A stretch of DNA of 16,741 nucleotides from NCBI GenBank assembly GCA_964453155.1, contig CAYVQU010000116.1, forward strand, positions 1-16,741. The letters run 5' to 3'. The stretch's first letter is position 1. Every line of letters starts with the position of its first letter. The notes under the pieces are model-generated. The model was not told the DNA's origin. It saw only the letters and a list, made by a program, of their open reading frames with translations, and ran no database searches. Of this stretch, positions 7,176 through 16,709 are shown one piece after another. A program made the translations under genes and the position numbers. The stretch comes from CAYVQU01 sp964453155. Lineage in GTDB: Bacteria; Chloroflexota; Anaerolineae; Anaerolineales; UBA11858.

Positions 7176-10040
7176 TTAGATACTGCCATTAATTTCAGCC
7201 AGCATCGGCTGAGTAGGTTCTTTTACGTTTGTAATGGGAAGGCTAAAACTAAAGGTGCTACCTTCATCAACGGTGCTTTCGACAGCGACTTCACCCTGGT
7301 GCTGCTCGATAATGGCTTTTACAATCGCCAAACCAAGGCCGTTACCTTCGATATCTTTGGTCTCATCGGTTTTCGACCGATAGAATTTATCGAAAATGAA
7401 TGGTAAGTCATCTTGGGGGATGCCATAGCCAGAATCTTTGATTTCAACCCAGATCCGATCGCGTTCCATGGCGGTATCCACCTTGATCTGGCCGTTTTCA
7501 GGGGTATATTTGATGGCATTCCCAATCAAATTGCGGAGCACCTGGCGCAACTGAGCTGCATCGCCCACAATTTGGGGGCGCTTTGAGACGGGGCGCATTT
7601 CCAAGGTCTGATTTTTCATTTCGGCCTGGGAAACCATATCGTCTACGACACTTTCGAGTAAATTTTTGAGATCTAATTTCTCGGGCTGCAGGGTCATCCC
7701 CAAATCCACCCGCACTAATTCGAGCATATTGAGGACCAGCTCATTCATTTGGATTGCGGCCCGTTGGATCCGATCAGCAAAATCAACTTGCATATCGTTC
7801 ATCGGACCAGCTTTCGATAACAAATCACTGTAACCCAAGACTGCATGGATTGGGTTTTTCAGATCGTGTGAGGCCGTTGCAATGAATTCATTTTTGATGC
7901 GGTCTAAGGCTTTGAAATGGCTGACATCGTGCAAGACCACAACCTGGCCCCCATCCTCAATCGGTGTAATCTTGATGGAGAAAATGCGTTGATCAGGCCA
8001 AACGATCTCGGTGTCTTCTTCCAGGCATGATTCACAAGCATGATTTAAAATATCGATCAAATCATCATACCCTTGGTTTTCGGGGATCGGTTTACCCATT
8101 TGAGTATCTAAATCGGTAAAGAGTTTCAGGCCTTCAGGATTAGACATCTGGAGATTGACCTGGCTGTCGAACACCAAAATGGCATCTGCAGCCCCATTTA
8201 GTACCGCCGCCAGCCGTTGTTTTTCTTGTTCGTTGGTCTCAAATAGCAAAATCCGCTCTAAAACAGTGATGGCCTGGGAGGTTAGGGTTTCTAATAATAC
8301 GCGATCACTTTCATGGAATGCATTCGCCCGGTTGCTGTGAATTGAAAGAATACCTTTGACATCTCCATCTTTAATAAGTGGTACTGCGATGACGGATTGA
8401 ACCGGCGGTTCACCATCTTGGTCCCGACTGGCCTCGCGCTCATCAATCGAACCAGAAAGTTGGGCCGGTTGCCCAGTTTTGGCGGCCTGTTTTGGACCAA
8501 TTTTTAGCAAAGATTGGCGCCGAACATTGTCTGCCCCGGCAATTGATTTCATTTCAAGGTTGTCATTCTCAACCTGCCATAATGCAACGGCTGGATATCC
8601 CAAGGCTTGCTTGATCAGAACAGGTAATTGCTCATAGAGTTGGGACGATTCGGCAAATTGACCGATTTCTCGAGTAACTTGATTGAGCGCGACCAATTCA
8701 TTGACGCGTTTGCGTTCGGTGGCATATAGCTGGGCATTTTCTACTGCAATCGCGGCCTGGCTGGCAATCGCTTTTAGAATTGTCAGATGATCAGCTGTAA
8801 AATAGTTTGGTTCAGAGTGGGTCAGGGTCAGCACCCCAATCACATCTTGGCGGCCCATTAGCGGCACCGAAACGGCCGATTTAGAAGGATCGTTGGGAAT
8901 TGCCAGCCAATCTTCTTCTTGAGCGACATTGGTTACGATGGCTTCTTCACGACTGCCAACGACCTGAGCGACCAACCCTCGGGAGGCAACTTTCTCTTGG
9001 ACTTTGCCAAAGCTCCACGGGGAAAAATCAAATATTTGGTGCATTTGGAAGGTCAGCGTGCCATCGCTGTGGAAAATAACTAAATGCCCATTCTCAGCAT
9101 TTATGGCTTTAACCGTGCGGCTCAAGAGCGATTTGGTCAGGTCTTCAATATCTAAGCGCTCGCCTAAATCCTGGCTGATTTCGGGCAAGACCCCTAACTC
9201 TAGATTGCGAGCGCGCAAGTTATCTTCGGCCTGTTTGACGCGTAATTTTGCTCGAATACGAGCAGAGAGTTCCCGCCAGTCTACGGGTTTGGTGACATAA
9301 TCATCGGCCCCTAAGGCTAACCCTTCCTGAACATCTTTGACCCCCATGCGGGCGGCAGTGATCATAATGGCGGGGATATGAGCAATGGTTGGATCATCCC
9401 GCATCTCTTTTACAACTTCAAAACCATCCTTGTTTGGCATATTGACATCCAACAAGGCCATGTCAGGTTTTTCAGAACGCAATTTATCTAAGGCTTCCTG
9501 GCCATCGGTAGCAACGACATATTCGTAACCTTCATTGCGTAAACGCACCGATAGTAACCGGATATTATCAGGATAGTCATCTGCAATCAGAATTTTGAAC
9601 GGGCGATGGCGGCTGTCAGCTTGCTGCGTTCCCCGATAAGGCAGGATATTTTCTAAGGCCCCCGAAACAATATCCCGTACTTTGACCGGATCAACGGGCT
9701 TCACCAGATAATTCTGAATATCTAACCGCCGGGCGGTGGTAGCTAATCCAGGAGTATGATAGGCAGTAACCAAAATCGTATGGCCGGGTTTACGACCATC
9801 ATTGAGCCGTTCAATCAGTTCTAAACCGCTCATTCCCGGCATCATGAAATCAGTGATTAACACATCAGCGATGTTATCCCCCAATTGTTGGAGGGCATCC
9901 TCACCACTCGAAGCCGTTATCACTTCAACCTGGGGGCCAATTTTCCGAATCACCCGAGCCAACATGGAGGCCGTGTTGGGGTGATCATCCACAATTAATA
10001 CACGTGCAGACGCAGAATTAGGATCGACATTTTTGCTCAT
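7176..10040 (-). CDS. Double-receiver histidine kinase (REC-REC-GAF-GAF-PAS-HisKA-HATPase)
   Basis: A soluble 954-residue kinase with receiver domains at the N-terminus. REC1 (about 12-130) has acidic Asp18/Asp19, phospho-acceptor Asp64, Thr92 and Lys114. REC2 (about 148-265) has Asp154/Asp155, Asp198, Thr228 and Lys251. Both sets are complete, so both should accept phosphate. A helical linker leads to GAF1 (about 295-437) and GAF2 (about 460-598), then a PAS domain (about 605-706). HisKA carries His725 in SHDLKNP. The ATPase has Asn841 (N box), DSGYGIP at 869-875 and GNGLGLAI near 899-906. No membrane segment is present. It probably takes phosphate on its receivers from another kinase and phosphorylates a regulator in turn. 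It is followed after 17 bases by the Cache/PstS receptor, which lacks a kinase, so a complex is likely. No Shine-Dalgarno sequence is evident before its ATG, unlike most neighbours, and the leader contains the 9-nt repeat array. Confidence 0.93.
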   Translation of the reverse strand: MSKNVDPNSASARVLIVDDHPNTASMLARVIRKIGPQVEVITASSGEDALQQLGDNIADVLITDFMMPGMSGLELIERLNDGRKPGHTILVTAYHTPGLATTARRLDIQNYLVKPVDPVKVRDIVSGALENILPYRGTQQADSRHRPFKILIADDYPDNIRLLSVRLRNEGYEYVVATDGQEALDKLRSEKPDMALLDVNMPNKDGFEVVKEMRDDPTIAHIPAIMITAARMGVKDVQEGLALGADDYVTKPVDWRELSARIRAKLRVKQAEDNLRARNLELGVLPEISQDLGERLDIEDLTKSLLSRTVKAINAENGHLVIFHSDGTLTFQMHQIFDFSPWSFGKVQEKVASRGLVAQVVGSREEAIVTNVAQEEDWLAIPNDPSKSAVSVPLMGRQDVIGVLTLTHSEPNYFTADHLTILKAIASQAAIAVENAQLYATERKRVNELVALNQVTREIGQFAESSQLYEQLPVLIKQALGYPAVALWQVENDNLEMKSIAGADNVRRQSLLKIGPKQAAKTGQPAQLSGSIDEREASRDQDGEPPVQSVIAVPLIKDGDVKGILSIHSNRANAFHESDRVLLETLTSQAITVLERILLFETNEQEKQRLAAVLNGAADAILVFDSQVNLQMSNPEGLKLFTDLDTQMGKPIPENQGYDDLIDILNHACESCLEEDTEIVWPDQRIFSIKITPIEDGGQVVVLHDVSHFKALDRIKNEFIATASHDLKNPIHAVLGYSDLLSKAGPMNDMQVDFADRIQRAAIQMNELVLNMLELVRVDLGMTLQPEKLDLKNLLESVVDDMVSQAEMKNQTLEMRPVSKRPQIVGDAAQLRQVLRNLIGNAIKYTPENGQIKVDTAMERDRIWVEIKDSGYGIPQDDLPFIFDKFYRSKTDETKDIEGNGLGLAIVKAIIEQHQGEVAVESTVDEGSTFSFSLPITNVKEPTQPMLAEINGSI

Positions 10041-10120
10041 GCTAATATTATGCTTGAGAATTGTCGAATTTTCAGTTTGGCTTGGTAGGGAAAAGTTGGG
10101 GAAAGTTAGGGGAGAAAATG

Positions 10121-10238
10121 GTCGGATTTGTCGGAGAAGTCGCAGTCGTCTAAGTTGTCTAAAAGGTCAAAATTGATCTATGACATATAAGACCTATCAG
10201 ACGAATTGGACGAATTGGACCTATTAGACGATTTAGAC
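10121..10238. repeat. Dyad-symmetric array of 9-nt GTC/GAC repeats
   Basis: GTC occurs at 10121, 10130, 10139, 10148, 10157 and 10166, exactly nine bases apart. GAC occurs at 10182, 10191, 10200, 10209, 10218, 10227 and 10236, again exactly nine apart. The six GTC triplets and the last six GAC triplets are mirror-placed about 10179/10180, so the whole block is an imperfect inverted repeat with GTC:GAC clamps every nine bases. Spacers are often AATT- or TAAT-like (for example GACGAATTG twice). By hand the arms match at about 32 of 48 positions, best next to the 22-base central loop. On the minus strand the repeat frame holds stop codons, so it is not coding. It starts ten bases after the response-regulator stop. 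It may be a regulatory hairpin, a terminator-like structure or a dispersed intergenic repeat. Confidence 0.8.
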
Positions 10239-10247
10239 CCAATCTCC

Positions 10248-11063
10248 TCAGTCCGTTATGATCCGATACCCCACGCCGCGCACATTGACGAGATAACCGG
10301 GCTCATCCCGACTGACATTCAAAGCCTGGCGTAAAACATGAATATGATACTTGGCCAACTCGCTGGCTTCAGCTTGTTCGACTTCATAGCCTTGAGCTTC
10401 GGCGGCTAATGTTTGGTAATCGACCGCTTCGGGGGCATGGCGGACTAAAACGGTCAGGTAAACAAAGGCAGTGGGTGGCAGCGATAAAACCCGCTCACCC
10501 AAAGTAGCCCGATGAGCTTGTAAATCCAGAATGAAATGACCGCGTTTGATGAAGCGGTCATCCATCCCAGGCTTCAAATTTGGGTTGACAAACTCTGTCG
10601 TTGGCATAGGAGTCGCCGCGGCTTCTATGCGGTGTAATTCGGTTTGTAATTGCGCGATTTGTTCACGGATTTCTCGCTTGCGGCGTTCAATAGCCTGTTC
10701 GGATAAAATAACCCGCGTCCGCGCAATCAATACCTCCGGATCAATGGGTTTGAGCAAATAATCTGTGGCTCCCAACCGGATGGCATCTAAGGCTGTTTTT
10801 AAGGTTGCATTTCCGGTAAACAAGATTACGGGTAACAGCAAATCTTTCCCCCGAATCTCTTTTAAAATCTCAAGGCCATTCATATCCGGTAGCCGAATAT
10901 CCGAATAGACCATATCAATGGCGTAATCGGCCAAGGCTTGCAACGCCTGTTGCCCATTCGCGGCGGTAATTACCTCACAGTTTGCCATTTTCAGAACGCG
11001 CGCCAAAGTTTGGCGTAATCGATCTTCATCATCGATAAGTAAAACACGACCAAGCGGAACCAT
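10248..11063 (-). CDS. OmpR/PhoB-family response regulator
   Basis: A 271-residue DNA-binding response regulator. The receiver domain (about 5-120) has acidic Asp11/Asp12, phospho-acceptor Asp55, Thr83 and Lys105 in LLKP. A basic, heptad-like helix (about 121-150, ERRKREIREQIAQLQTEL) and a Pro-rich linker join it to a winged-helix domain (about 172-268). That domain shows LPPTAFVYLTVLV and ends KYHIHVLRQAL, PGYLVNVRGVGYRI, which is the standard OmpR/PhoB pattern. The long coiled-coil linker is unusual for the family and may help dimerisation. Its ATG lies three bases after the stop of the giant kinase. Its GGAG ribosome site sits just upstream of that stop codon, six bases from the ATG, so the two are translationally coupled and very probably form a two-component pair. 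Its target genes are unknown; neighbouring receptor genes are plausible. Confidence 0.95.
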   Translation of the reverse strand: MVPLGRVLLIDDEDRLRQTLARVLKMANCEVITAANGQQALQALADYAIDMVYSDIRLPDMNGLEILKEIRGKDLLLPVILFTGNATLKTALDAIRLGATDYLLKPIDPEVLIARTRVILSEQAIERRKREIREQIAQLQTELHRIEAAATPMPTTEFVNPNLKPGMDDRFIKRGHFILDLQAHRATLGERVLSLPPTAFVYLTVLVRHAPEAVDYQTLAAEAQGYEVEQAEASELAKYHIHVLRQALNVSRDEPGYLVNVRGVGYRIITD

Positions 11064-11066
11064 AAA

Positions 11067-14000
11067 TTACTCCAATAGAAAACGTTCTTCAACGCCATCC
11101 ACAGTGGGCAAGGTTAGTTGGAAAACCGCGCCATGGCTGCCATCACTAAATACTTCTAAGCTACCACCATGGTTTTGCACAATTTCATACGAAATAAACA
11201 ACCCTAATCCGGTGCCTTTTTCTTTCGTTGTAAAGAACGGCTCAAAAATATTTGGGATGATTTCGGTCGGGATGCCAGGACCGGTATCGATCACCTTGAG
11301 TGTAATTACCGGCTCAAAAATACTTTCATCCAATTTCATTTCGGTCTTAACCGTCAAGCTGCCCCCTTCCACCATCGACTCAACGGCATTCAAACATAAG
11401 TTGAGAATTACCTGTTTGATCTGATCGCGGTTCATACTGGCTGGCGGCAAGTTTTCATCGGGAATGAATTCAAAGGAAACCTGGTTATGCCGGAGGTGGG
11501 TAGAGATCAGCTTTTCAACTTCCCCCACCAAATTATTGAGCGTTTCCGAAACGAATTCTTCTTTGACCCGCGGGCGATAGGCATCCCGCAATTGAGCAAT
11601 TAGATTTCCCATCCGGGCCGTTTCGTCAAGAGCAACCTGAAGATCCTCGCTGGCCTGGGTTGAAAGCGATTCTTCCATTTTGACCAGATAGAGTGCATTT
11701 TGAATTGCCTGGAGGGGATTGTTTAGTTCGTGAGCTACCGAAGCTACCAAGCGTCCCATCGCAGCCAATTTCTCAGTTTGAATCAACTGGGTGCGAATCG
11801 AATGTTCTTTTTGCAACGCATCTTGCAATTCGGCATACAACATGGCTTTGTCCAGCACAACGGCGACCTGATCAGCCACCAACTGGAGAAGTCGAAAATC
11901 GTCATCATCAAAAACATTTGGCGCTTTGTGTTGAATATCGAGAACCCCAATGAGTTGGCCGCGAACATTCAACGGCGCGGCCATTTCGGCGGTGGTTTCC
12001 GGTAATAGGGGATTTGGTTTATAAAAATGGATTTCGGACACATTATTGGTCATAAAGGCTTCCCCTACTGCGGCGACATACCCCACACACCCCTCATCGA
12101 TGGTGAGATGATGGGCGTCAGCTGCTAATTGCTCACCAATGGGACCACTGCCTTGCTGGACTGTTAATAATTTCCGTTCGCGATCCAGCATGTAAACATG
12201 GACATGATAATAACCAAAGTCTTGCCATAACAAATTCACAACCTGATGGAGAATTCGATCCACATTCACATCGAGAGAATCTAATATTTGGTTATTAATC
12301 CGGTAAAGCGTATCAACTTCGCTGAGTCGCCGCCGGGTGGCCTTATACAACCGGGCATTTTGGATCGCGATTGCCGCTTGATTGGCGAGAATCTGAGCCA
12401 AAATTGCATCACTATCGTGATAAGCGTTTACTTCGTGATTATCGATCGTCAAAAACCCAATAACTTCCTGGTTGTAGATCAGGGGCGTTCCCATCCAACC
12501 ATGAATATGTTCAAGATCTAATTCGGTTTTCCAGCGGGGATCTTTTTGAACATCCGAGATGATAAGCGAGGTTTGTTGGGCTTGTATTTCGGCCAAGATT
12601 GGTGAATTAATTGGGAGGTATTCACCAATAATTTTATCTGGATTTTCGAACCCCTGTCCGGCAACAATGTGTAATCCTTCGGGTTCAATCAGGATGATTC
12701 CGGCACTGTTGTAAGGAATAACTTTGTCGAGGTTGATTAATATCCGGTTGAGAACCATATCTAAATCGAGCGTTGACGCCAGCGTCGTGGCAACCTCCCG
12801 GAGAGTCTCGGCTTCCTGGCGCCGCTGTTGTTCTGCTTCGAGTAAAAGGGCTTTCTCGATAACGAGAGTCACCTGCCGGGCGATTTGCTCACCAATCTCA
12901 ATTTCTTCTGCTGAAAAATGATAGGTTTCATTGAAGGCGACTAGAGCCGCTCCAATTGGCATATCATCGGCAATAAGGGGTAAAGCAATGGACGATTTTA
13001 TGGGGAATTGGGCCGCAATTTCTGGATTTAGATAGGGTGTATTCCGAACATCTTCGATGGCCAATACTCGGCCAGCTTCCAACACAGATTTGGTAAGCGT
13101 TTTTTCATTGGGATCCGTTATTTTGGTAATGTAATTTACACCTTGACCATGTGCCGTTGTTTGGGAAATTAACTGGCTCTCCACATCCCAAAGATTCATA
13201 TAACAGCTATCGGCATTAAACAACACAACTAACTGACCGGCCAAAGATTGTAAAATTGTTTCCAAGTCAGGGATCTGCAAGGCCGTGCTGGTCATGTCAC
13301 TGAGCATTTCCAGGTAATGGGCCCGCTGACGGGTTTCTTCAAATAAACGCGCACTCTCAATTGCTAATGCGGCTTGCACGCCTAAGATACCTAAAAGGTG
13401 TTCATCATCGCCTGAAAAAGCATTCTTATTGGCACTACTCACGCTGATCGTTCCTAAGCGGCGATCACCGCTTTGAACCGGTGCGACCATTAGAGAACTC
13501 AGATAGTCGCCGCTGCGCCCCTTAATCGGCACAAACCGAGGGTCATTCTCGGTATCGCGGATATTTATGGTAATGCCTTTGTCCATTACCTGACCCGCAA
13601 TTCCCACTCCGGGCTGCATCGTCAGGTAAGGTTCACCCATTTCATATAAACTTGAAACCGAAATTGGCAGCAGCAATTGCTGATCCTGATCATAGAGGTG
13701 GATTACTGCCCGTTCAACCTGGGGAATGATTTCGCGCGCGGAAGTGGCAATCAGATTTAGTACCCGCTCCAAATCAAGGGTCTCGTTTAAGGCCTGGCTA
13801 ATGGTTGCCAAAGCCTGACTCTCTTGTAGACGACGTTGCAAAGCCTCATGCTGGCGCGCATTCGCGATGGCAATCGCCACCCAAGTAGCCGCGGTTCCCA
13901 ATACATCTAAATCACCCTGATCAAATACTTCTGGTTCAGAGTGTAAAGCTTCCATGACCCCAATAATATGGCCGCCAGAAATTAACGGCACGACCAGTAA

Positions 14001-16664
14001 AGACTGAATCTGAGTCGCTAAGACTTGATTCGAGTAATGGTCTATCATCAATTCAGACGATTCGCCAGTGAGTAATACCGCCTGTTCGGTTTGAATAACT
14101 TGCCCAGCAATGCCGCGATTCGATGGAATCCGTAAATTTTCAAGTTTTTCTGCCGCATTACCCCCCGCGGCCCGGACAACAAATTCGCCCTGATACTCAA
14201 GCATCAAGACAGACACCCATTCAGCATCAACCAGGGCTGAAGTGGCCTGAACAACCTGATCCAAAACCTCGCTTACCGCCAGGCTGGAAGCAACCACCTG
14301 GCCCATCTCATTGATGGCTGCCAATTGACGCACCCGCCGCCGAATTTCGTTTTCGGCTTGTTTGCGATCAAAGATATCTTGAAAAGCCGAGAGTAAATAT
14401 CGGTCACCCCCTAGTTGTATAAACTCAGCCGAAACCAACGCAGTTGATATTTCCCCATTCCTGCGGATGTAATCTGCTTCATAGTTGGTTACTTTGCGCA
14501 GCTTCCCCAAATCCCGCATCATTTTTTCTCGATCAGTTTGATTAGCCCATAAACCAATTTCGTGGATAGTCTTTCCAATGATTTCATCACGGTTGTAGCC
14601 CGAAGCTAGCAAGAAACTTTTGTTTACATCGATAAATTTCGCATCGGGAAAGGTTGTAATCGAAATTGGGCTGGGGCTGGCATGGAACACAGTTGAAAAT
14701 TTTTCTTCGGAAGTTCGCAATGCATTTTCAGCTTTTTTGCGATCGGAAATATCCCTGATTGCCGCTACGCGAAGGGTCTGATTGTTCGAGTCGGTTGTTC
14801 TAGGCCGGATTTCAACGCTGATCACCGTTCCATCTTTTTTAGTTGCCCGGTGCTCATAAGGCTCCTCCACCCTGGCAGCGGCCTGGTTCCTGACAAATTC
14901 ACGATCTTCGGGAAAGACATGGGATTCGACTTTGGTATCAATAACTTCTTCAAGAGAATAACCCAAAATTTTAGCAAACTGTTCATTGGCGTCAATAATT
15001 CGACCGTCGGTTGTCAAGGCTATGCCCTCAAAGGTGGCAGACGAGAGGGTTCGCAGCCGATTTTCACTTTCTAACAACGCCTGAGCGGCCTGCTTGCGCT
15101 TGGTTATATCATCGGCAACAGTTAGAACACATTGTTTTCCAGAAATTTCGATCATTTCGATATAGACCCTAAAAAATCGTTCCGAGCCATCCTTCATTCG
15201 AAATGGAAATTCTAAGCCGTGGATCACCCCTTCGGCTTCCATTAGAAGATTTTCTAAGTTCTGTGAGTCTTCAGAGTTTAACCACAGACCAATATCGCCC
15301 AAACGATAACCAATGACTTCCGAACGTTGGTAGCCAGTTGTTTCGTAAAGGCTATCATTCGCATTTATTACAATGGCGGTTTCCAATTCAGATAAAATCA
15401 TCGGAATTGGGCTGGTATTGAATGCTCTTGAGAATTTCTCTTCGCTTTCCCGCAAGGCCTGTTCAGCCAGTATCCGTTCAGAAACGTCAATTAACGCCCC
15501 CTCATAATATGTTTTGTTACTTTCTTTTATGAGTCGAGTATACGCTTCTACCCATATTTTTTGACGATCTTTTCGTCTGATTCGGAGTAAATATCCTTGT
15601 AAAACGCCTCGCGCTGAAATATCTTGATGTAATTTTTGCCGGTCGCTTGATTCAACATATAAATCTTCAACTTCAGCCGCCATTAGCTCAGCCAACGATG
15701 AGTACCCTAGCATTTCGACCAAGGTCTCGTTTGCAGACAAAAATTGACCATCAAGCGTAGTTTGATAAATACCCACTGGTACACTTTCAAACAAACCTCG
15801 ATACCGTTCCTCCGATTCCCGCAGCGCAGCTTCTGCGCTAACCCGATCGGTAATATCGGTACTCAAATAAACATAATTCGTAATTTCCCCACCATCATCC
15901 TTGATCGGAAAGATCGTTGTATCTCTCCAGGTTGGCTTCCCATCGCGTGGCACCCCTTGCGTATCGCTGCGCCAAGAAAAACCCTGTTTTTGAACCGCTT
16001 CCCTAATTTCAGGAAGTTTTTTCCGGATGGCGGCCTCGGATGATAAAAACGATTCAAATGGTTTGCCCAGCACTTCGTCGGGATCAAACCCGCCCATTTG
16101 GAAAAAAAGGGGGTTCGCGTACTCAACGATCTCATCGCAACTGAGGATGGCAACCGCGCTGTCAATCTGCTCAACAGCTGAGTTAAGTACTTGCAAATCG
16201 TGCTCTGATTTTTTCCGTTCAGTGATATCGGTAAATAAAATCGCAACGGTTTGGGTACTGATCAAAAAAGCATTTACTTCATAGGCCCCTTCAATTTGAT
16301 CATCAGAATAGGTGATTTGCTCACTATGCCATGGTTTCCCCGTCGAAATAACCTTGCGATATTCCTGCGGCACTTCCGTTTCAGCTAAAGGGGGAAATGC
16401 GTCTTCAATCTTTTTTCCTATCAATTTAGCACATTCGATTCCCAAAATATCGTCCGCAGCCGGATTGGAACCAATCAATATCAATTGATCGTTAGGGCGT
16501 AACTCATAAATGAACATCCCCATGGGTGAAGCCCCAACAACATTTTGGAATTTATTGTCATCAACGAACTGATCTTCTTTTCTTTGGACGAGAGCCTCTA
16601 ATTCATCTACTCGTCTTTGCAAACGGGTAATTTCCGCTTCGAATTCGGGGTGGGCAGATTTCAT
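11067..16664 (-). CDS. Giant soluble histidine kinase with six PAS and five GAF domains
   Basis: A cytoplasmic sensor kinase of 1865 residues with no membrane segment. A short coiled coil (about 7-35) precedes six PAS domains at about 38-152, 156-275, 280-398, 406-525, 532-645 and 652-770, joined by the usual SEERYR/SEEKF linkers and DITER-like ends. Five GAF domains lie at about 797-937, 963-1107, 1133-1271, 1301-1439 and 1467-1609. HisKA has His1645 in AHELNNP. The ATPase has Asn1759 in the N box, DTGPGIP at 1793-1799 and KGTGLGLFI near 1816-1824. The fourth and sixth PAS domains resemble each other most (both hold IGLW), suggesting internal duplication. The last GAF has NPLLPETTAEMAAPL, like the GAF domains of the two membrane receptors. 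It probably phosphorylates the response regulator encoded three bases downstream. Ligands of the PAS and GAF domains are not predictable. The start lacks a strong Shine-Dalgarno sequence. Confidence 0.94.
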   Translation of the reverse strand: MKSAHPEFEAEITRLQRRVDELEALVQRKEDQFVDDNKFQNVVGASPMGMFIYELRPNDQLILIGSNPAADDILGIECAKLIGKKIEDAFPPLAETEVPQEYRKVISTGKPWHSEQITYSDDQIEGAYEVNAFLISTQTVAILFTDITERKKSEHDLQVLNSAVEQIDSAVAILSCDEIVEYANPLFFQMGGFDPDEVLGKPFESFLSSEAAIRKKLPEIREAVQKQGFSWRSDTQGVPRDGKPTWRDTTIFPIKDDGGEITNYVYLSTDITDRVSAEAALRESEERYRGLFESVPVGIYQTTLDGQFLSANETLVEMLGYSSLAELMAAEVEDLYVESSDRQKLHQDISARGVLQGYLLRIRRKDRQKIWVEAYTRLIKESNKTYYEGALIDVSERILAEQALRESEEKFSRAFNTSPIPMILSELETAIVINANDSLYETTGYQRSEVIGYRLGDIGLWLNSEDSQNLENLLMEAEGVIHGLEFPFRMKDGSERFFRVYIEMIEISGKQCVLTVADDITKRKQAAQALLESENRLRTLSSATFEGIALTTDGRIIDANEQFAKILGYSLEEVIDTKVESHVFPEDREFVRNQAAARVEEPYEHRATKKDGTVISVEIRPRTTDSNNQTLRVAAIRDISDRKKAENALRTSEEKFSTVFHASPSPISITTFPDAKFIDVNKSFLLASGYNRDEIIGKTIHEIGLWANQTDREKMMRDLGKLRKVTNYEADYIRRNGEISTALVSAEFIQLGGDRYLLSAFQDIFDRKQAENEIRRRVRQLAAINEMGQVVASSLAVSEVLDQVVQATSALVDAEWVSVLMLEYQGEFVVRAAGGNAAEKLENLRIPSNRGIAGQVIQTEQAVLLTGESSELMIDHYSNQVLATQIQSLLVVPLISGGHIIGVMEALHSEPEVFDQGDLDVLGTAATWVAIAIANARQHEALQRRLQESQALATISQALNETLDLERVLNLIATSAREIIPQVERAVIHLYDQDQQLLLPISVSSLYEMGEPYLTMQPGVGIAGQVMDKGITINIRDTENDPRFVPIKGRSGDYLSSLMVAPVQSGDRRLGTISVSSANKNAFSGDDEHLLGILGVQAALAIESARLFEETRQRAHYLEMLSDMTSTALQIPDLETILQSLAGQLVVLFNADSCYMNLWDVESQLISQTTAHGQGVNYITKITDPNEKTLTKSVLEAGRVLAIEDVRNTPYLNPEIAAQFPIKSSIALPLIADDMPIGAALVAFNETYHFSAEEIEIGEQIARQVTLVIEKALLLEAEQQRRQEAETLREVATTLASTLDLDMVLNRILINLDKVIPYNSAGIILIEPEGLHIVAGQGFENPDKIIGEYLPINSPILAEIQAQQTSLIISDVQKDPRWKTELDLEHIHGWMGTPLIYNQEVIGFLTIDNHEVNAYHDSDAILAQILANQAAIAIQNARLYKATRRRLSEVDTLYRINNQILDSLDVNVDRILHQVVNLLWQDFGYYHVHVYMLDRERKLLTVQQGSGPIGEQLAADAHHLTIDEGCVGYVAAVGEAFMTNNVSEIHFYKPNPLLPETTAEMAAPLNVRGQLIGVLDIQHKAPNVFDDDDFRLLQLVADQVAVVLDKAMLYAELQDALQKEHSIRTQLIQTEKLAAMGRLVASVAHELNNPLQAIQNALYLVKMEESLSTQASEDLQVALDETARMGNLIAQLRDAYRPRVKEEFVSETLNNLVGEVEKLISTHLRHNQVSFEFIPDENLPPASMNRDQIKQVILNLCLNAVESMVEGGSLTVKTEMKLDESIFEPVITLKVIDTGPGIPTEIIPNIFEPFFTTKEKGTGLGLFISYEIVQNHGGSLEVFSDGSHGAVFQLTLPTVDGVEERFLLE

Positions 16665-16709
16665 TTAGTATTTTCCGTGAAAATGGAGGTCCAGGATCAT
16701 TCAATTATG

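Noticed and set aside
10121..10238. A CRISPR array
   Set aside because: The repeat unit is only nine bases with variable internal positions, and the two halves run in opposite directions. There are no 25-40 base repeats or unique spacers, and no cas genes nearby.
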